Part shown: one piece after another, positions 62,016 to 64,000 of the stretch
Layout of the letters: every line of letters begins with the position of its first letter
Position numbering within the stretch: the stretch's first letter is position 1
DNA from: RBG-16-49-21 sp040768125
GTDB taxonomy: Bacteria > Spirochaetota > UBA4802 > UBA5550
Assembly (NCBI GenBank): GCA_040768125.1
Contig: JAXGNG010000001.1
Coordinates: forward strand, 1,178,001 to 1,242,000
DNA: 64,000 nt
Direction of reading: 5' to 3'
Position numbers and translations under genes: made by a program
Notes under the pieces: model-generated
Databases searched by the model: none
What the model was told of the DNA's origin: nothing
What the model saw: the letters and a program-made list of their open reading frames with translations, nothing else

Positions 62016-63203
62016 TTACCCTGGGGTGCTCGGCTGTTTCCCGGAACGGATAATGATCGATTCCTTAAGCCTGTGAAACGGATATTCTGCCAGGAGATAC
62101 AGCGCTACCGAGATAATGAAGGTGCCTGCCACGTAGATAAGAAAAATCCCGTAGAACCGTCCGTACGTCATCTCCACACCTTTCATCTTGAAGAATCCTA
62201 TGGTGACCATGGGGGTGATCAGATGCCAGAGGAACATGGTATAACTTACTCGGGAAAAGGGAATGAACGGCCGCATGCTGAAAAATTTTCCGACGATGGA
62301 GTCCCCCGTGAGAACCGGAAGGATAACCAGGCCGTATCCCAAGGCAAATAGATTATACTTGGCATGTATAATGGACGTGCCCGAGAAAAGGTGCTGGTTC
62401 AAATGGGAGACGATTAGTACCGCCAGTCCGAGGGCCATGAGGAGGTTTCCCCGCCAGCCTCTCAGCCTGGTGAAAGATTTATCATAAAGGGAGAATGCCT
62501 CGAAGAGAAAAATGCCGATCAGCACCGAATCAAAGCGGAAATAATCGGTGTTGAAAACGGTTCCCGCATCGGCCAATGCGAGCCTTGCGCAGGTAATTGT
62601 GATATAGGAGACGGCGAGGAGGGCGATTCTCGTCGCGGGACCCTTCTTGAAGTAGAAAAAATACGCTAGAGGTGGGAAAAAGAGATAAAACTGCATGAGA
62701 AGTGAAAGTGCCCAGGAGTGGGGTACACCCCCCTTGAATATATTTGAAACGAATAAAGCGTCATGTACGACGGAATTGATATGCAGTTCGACGAACCGGA
62801 TATTCTCCATAATTGCCTCGGTGGGGGGCATGGCCTTCAGGGCCGAAAGCTTCATCATCATGACGAGGGTCGAGACAATAATTAATAGATAATATGCCGG
62901 CAAGATTCGGAAGACCCTTTTTATGTAAAATTGGGTGAAATAGCGTTTTCTTTTGGAGAGGTTTGCGTGCAGTTCGCGGGTAATAAGAAAGCCGCTGAGT
63001 ATAAAAAATAAATCCACGCCGGAGTTGAGGTTTTCCTGTATGGAGGAGATGATCCAATTCATCCCGCTGAACGTTTCCATTATTTTTACGGCACCGTCGA
63101 AATGGTAGAGCATGACAAACAAGATGGCAAAAGCCCGGATTCCGTTCAGCGGTTGAATTTCATTTTCATTTACTGAAAATAGAGATCTCAAGGCCCGAAT
63201 CAT
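62016..63203 (-). CDS. Acyltransferase-3 family membrane protein (OafA-like)
   Basis: 395 residues, about ten membrane helices. Family motifs: NGIRAFAILFVMLYHF (with the catalytic-type His), SGVDLFFILSGFLITRELHA, YIKRVFRILPAYYLLI, and the late VSYTMFLWHLITPM. Such enzymes O-acetylate surface polysaccharides such as O-antigen. It is AT-richer than the genome average and convergent with the decayed gene, consistent with a remodelled surface locus. Confidence 0.9.
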   Translation of the reverse strand: MIRALRSLFSVNENEIQPLNGIRAFAILFVMLYHFDGAVKIMETFSGMNWIISSIQENLNSGVDLFFILSGFLITRELHANLSKRKRYFTQFYIKRVFRILPAYYLLIIVSTLVMMMKLSALKAMPPTEAIMENIRFVELHINSVVHDALFVSNIFKGGVPHSWALSLLMQFYLFFPPLAYFFYFKKGPATRIALLAVSYITITCARLALADAGTVFNTDYFRFDSVLIGIFLFEAFSLYDKSFTRLRGWRGNLLMALGLAVLIVSHLNQHLFSGTSIIHAKYNLFALGYGLVILPVLTGDSIVGKFFSMRPFIPFSRVSYTMFLWHLITPMVTIGFFKMKGVEMTYGRFYGIFLIYVAGTFIISVALYLLAEYPFHRLKESIIIRSGKQPSTPG

Positions 63204-63788
63204 ATGTTCCTCCGTTTCTGTTCACCCATACAACCGGTGGTTTCGGTTCCTAGAGTTATCGGAAGTGAAGCCTGCCTGATACTTAGCACAAGCAGACGAT
63301 TCAACATGCCGAGTCATCCTGCGGGTTCTGCTGTGGAATTGATTGTAATGGATGATATTATTTGTCATGTCTTTTTTTTGTTGTGGGGGAAAAACGGTTG
63401 GTGGCCCGTTATCCTTGGTCATTTACAAAGATGCTCAATACATCCTGGCTCTGAGCGGAACAAGCACTGCTTGTGTGCTTAATGCCGATTAATAATGACA
63501 GGTGGGTTTGTTATATGTCCGGGTTGGGGTCCATGGAAGGGCAGAGCCGATAAACAGTTAATACAGGACGGTTTACTCCTGACGACACTGACCAGTCTTT
63601 TTTTTGCGGAAGGTCTTCATCATGCAGACGAAATCCCTCTACCTGAGCGGGCTTTTCGGCATGCTTAAAAAAGACTTTTTAAAATAAGGGACCTCCGCAT
63701 GGCAGAAGCGGTTGTTTCCCAGGGGGCTTTTTCTAGCCGTCCTTCGATTGTTCCGCCGGCTTCATAATGACACGTCAATCGTTTCACG
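63204..63788. other. Non-coding stretch without recognised features
   Basis: About 580 bases, AT-rich at first. Short open frames have no ribosome sites. A weak hairpin (AAAAAAGACTTTTTAAAA, near 63666-63683) is the only structure seen. No tRNA or repeat recognised. Confidence 0.4.
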
Positions 63789-63790
63789 AC

Positions 63791-63821
63791 AAAAAAAAGC
63801 CGGGCCCAGGGGCCCGGCTTT
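63791..63821 (-). terminator. Strong terminator of the flagellin gene
   Basis: Perfect 12-bp arms AAAGCCGGGCCC (63796-63807) and GGGCCCGGCTTT (63810-63821) with a 2-nt centre. On the minus strand the stem runs into an eight-T run (63798-63791). Confidence 0.85.
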
Positions 63822-63847
63822 CGACCGTGCGAATCGATCTTCCCGCG

Positions 63848-64000
63848 CTATCGCAACAGCTCCAGGACCGTCTGCGACTTCGCGTTCGCCTGGGCGAGCA
63901 TCGACGTGGCCGCCTGGGTCAGGATCTGGTACCGGACATAGGAGGACATCTGCTCCGCCATGTCGGTGTCCCGGATCCTTGATTCCGAGGCCTGGACGTT
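63848..64000 (-). CDS. Flagellin, C-terminal end (N-terminus outside window)
   Basis: The last 50 residues are visible, reading NVQASESRIRDTDMAEQMSS ... ILTQAATSMLAQANAKSQ and ending VLELLR. This is the conserved D0 helix of FlaB-type flagellins (SRIRDTDMAxE and MLAQAN). In spirochaetes these form the core of periplasmic filaments. A strong terminator follows, consistent with abundant expression. Confidence 0.93.
   Translation of the reverse strand, partial: NVQASESRIRDTDMAEQMSSYVRYQILTQAATSMLAQANAKSQTVLELLR

Overview
The window reads as GC-rich chromosomal DNA from a flagellated diderm bacterium. Signal peptides, lipoboxes, outer-membrane barrels, a patatin/Omp85-type protein and a flagellin 3' end support this. 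The block ispE - tRNA-Gln - glmU-like - prs - rplY(ctc) - pth resembles the Firmicutes order. Many secreted helical or HEAT-repeat proteins belong to no family I recognise. Together these fit a spirochaete-like lineage, but taxonomy is inferred, not proven. No rRNA operon, CRISPR array, transposase or complete prophage was found.

Layout. 1-5.1 kb, minus strand: patatin-like/Omp85 protein, then plsC-tldD-tldE with a good promoter. 5.1-10.1 kb, plus strand: small orphan genes, a TetR regulator, a secreted HEAT protein, an orphan and a crotonase. 10.2-18.3 kb, minus strand: a compact lipid/pigment-type operon of aromatic amino-acid lyase, a DhaL-FakA-DegV single-chain fatty-acid-kinase-like protein, a GT2 glycosyltransferase, an MMPL exporter fused to a methyltransferase, and an LpxL-like acyltransferase. 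This is the most system-like part of the window: an aryl-polyene-like tailoring/export set with no ketosynthase in view. 18.5-20.8 kb: membrane protein, lipoprotein and HAD phosphatase. 20.9-25.1 kb: the conserved housekeeping block, whose Pth homologue has lost the catalytic His.

25.2-31.1 kb: two distantly similar secreted helical proteins flank a HEAT lipoprotein and an SLT transglycosylase, followed by a metallo-beta-lactamase-fold hydrolase. 31.2-33 kb: acyl-CoA dehydrogenase with a MerR regulator. 33-36.9 kb: a three-gene envelope operon (lamin-tail surface protein, barrel with helix-hairpin-helix DNA-binding motifs, second barrel), a candidate uncharacterised outer-membrane nucleic-acid or surface system. 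37-40.8 kb: ferredoxin-nitroreductase, orphan, trxA-dtd and a secreted protein. 40.8-44.2 kb: a 1117-residue discoidin/tail-fibre-like protein with 16 repeats of 32 residues. 44.3-48.3 kb: YkgJ protein, then guaB-nitroreductase-Mut7C-tadA. 48.4-54.3 kb: small membrane proteins, a divergent Lgt-like protein, a double pseudo-receiver protein, tetrahaem cytochrome, MshEN-like protein, thioesterase, tRNA-Leu and a 37-residue zinc-ribbon microprotein under an operator-like promoter.

54.6-57.6 kb: ClpX-like ATPase without a zinc finger, ferredoxin and an M23 peptidase. 57.8-63.2 kb: galE, two GT4 glycosyltransferases, a decayed FrhB/FdhB-like gene and an acyltransferase-3 protein. The last part is more AT-rich and looks like a remodelled surface-polysaccharide locus. 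The window closes with the 3' end of flagellin on the minus strand.

All functions are inferred from motifs read by eye. No database search was run. Start codons were chosen from Shine-Dalgarno sites, signal peptides and overlaps, and differ from the longest reading frame in many cases.
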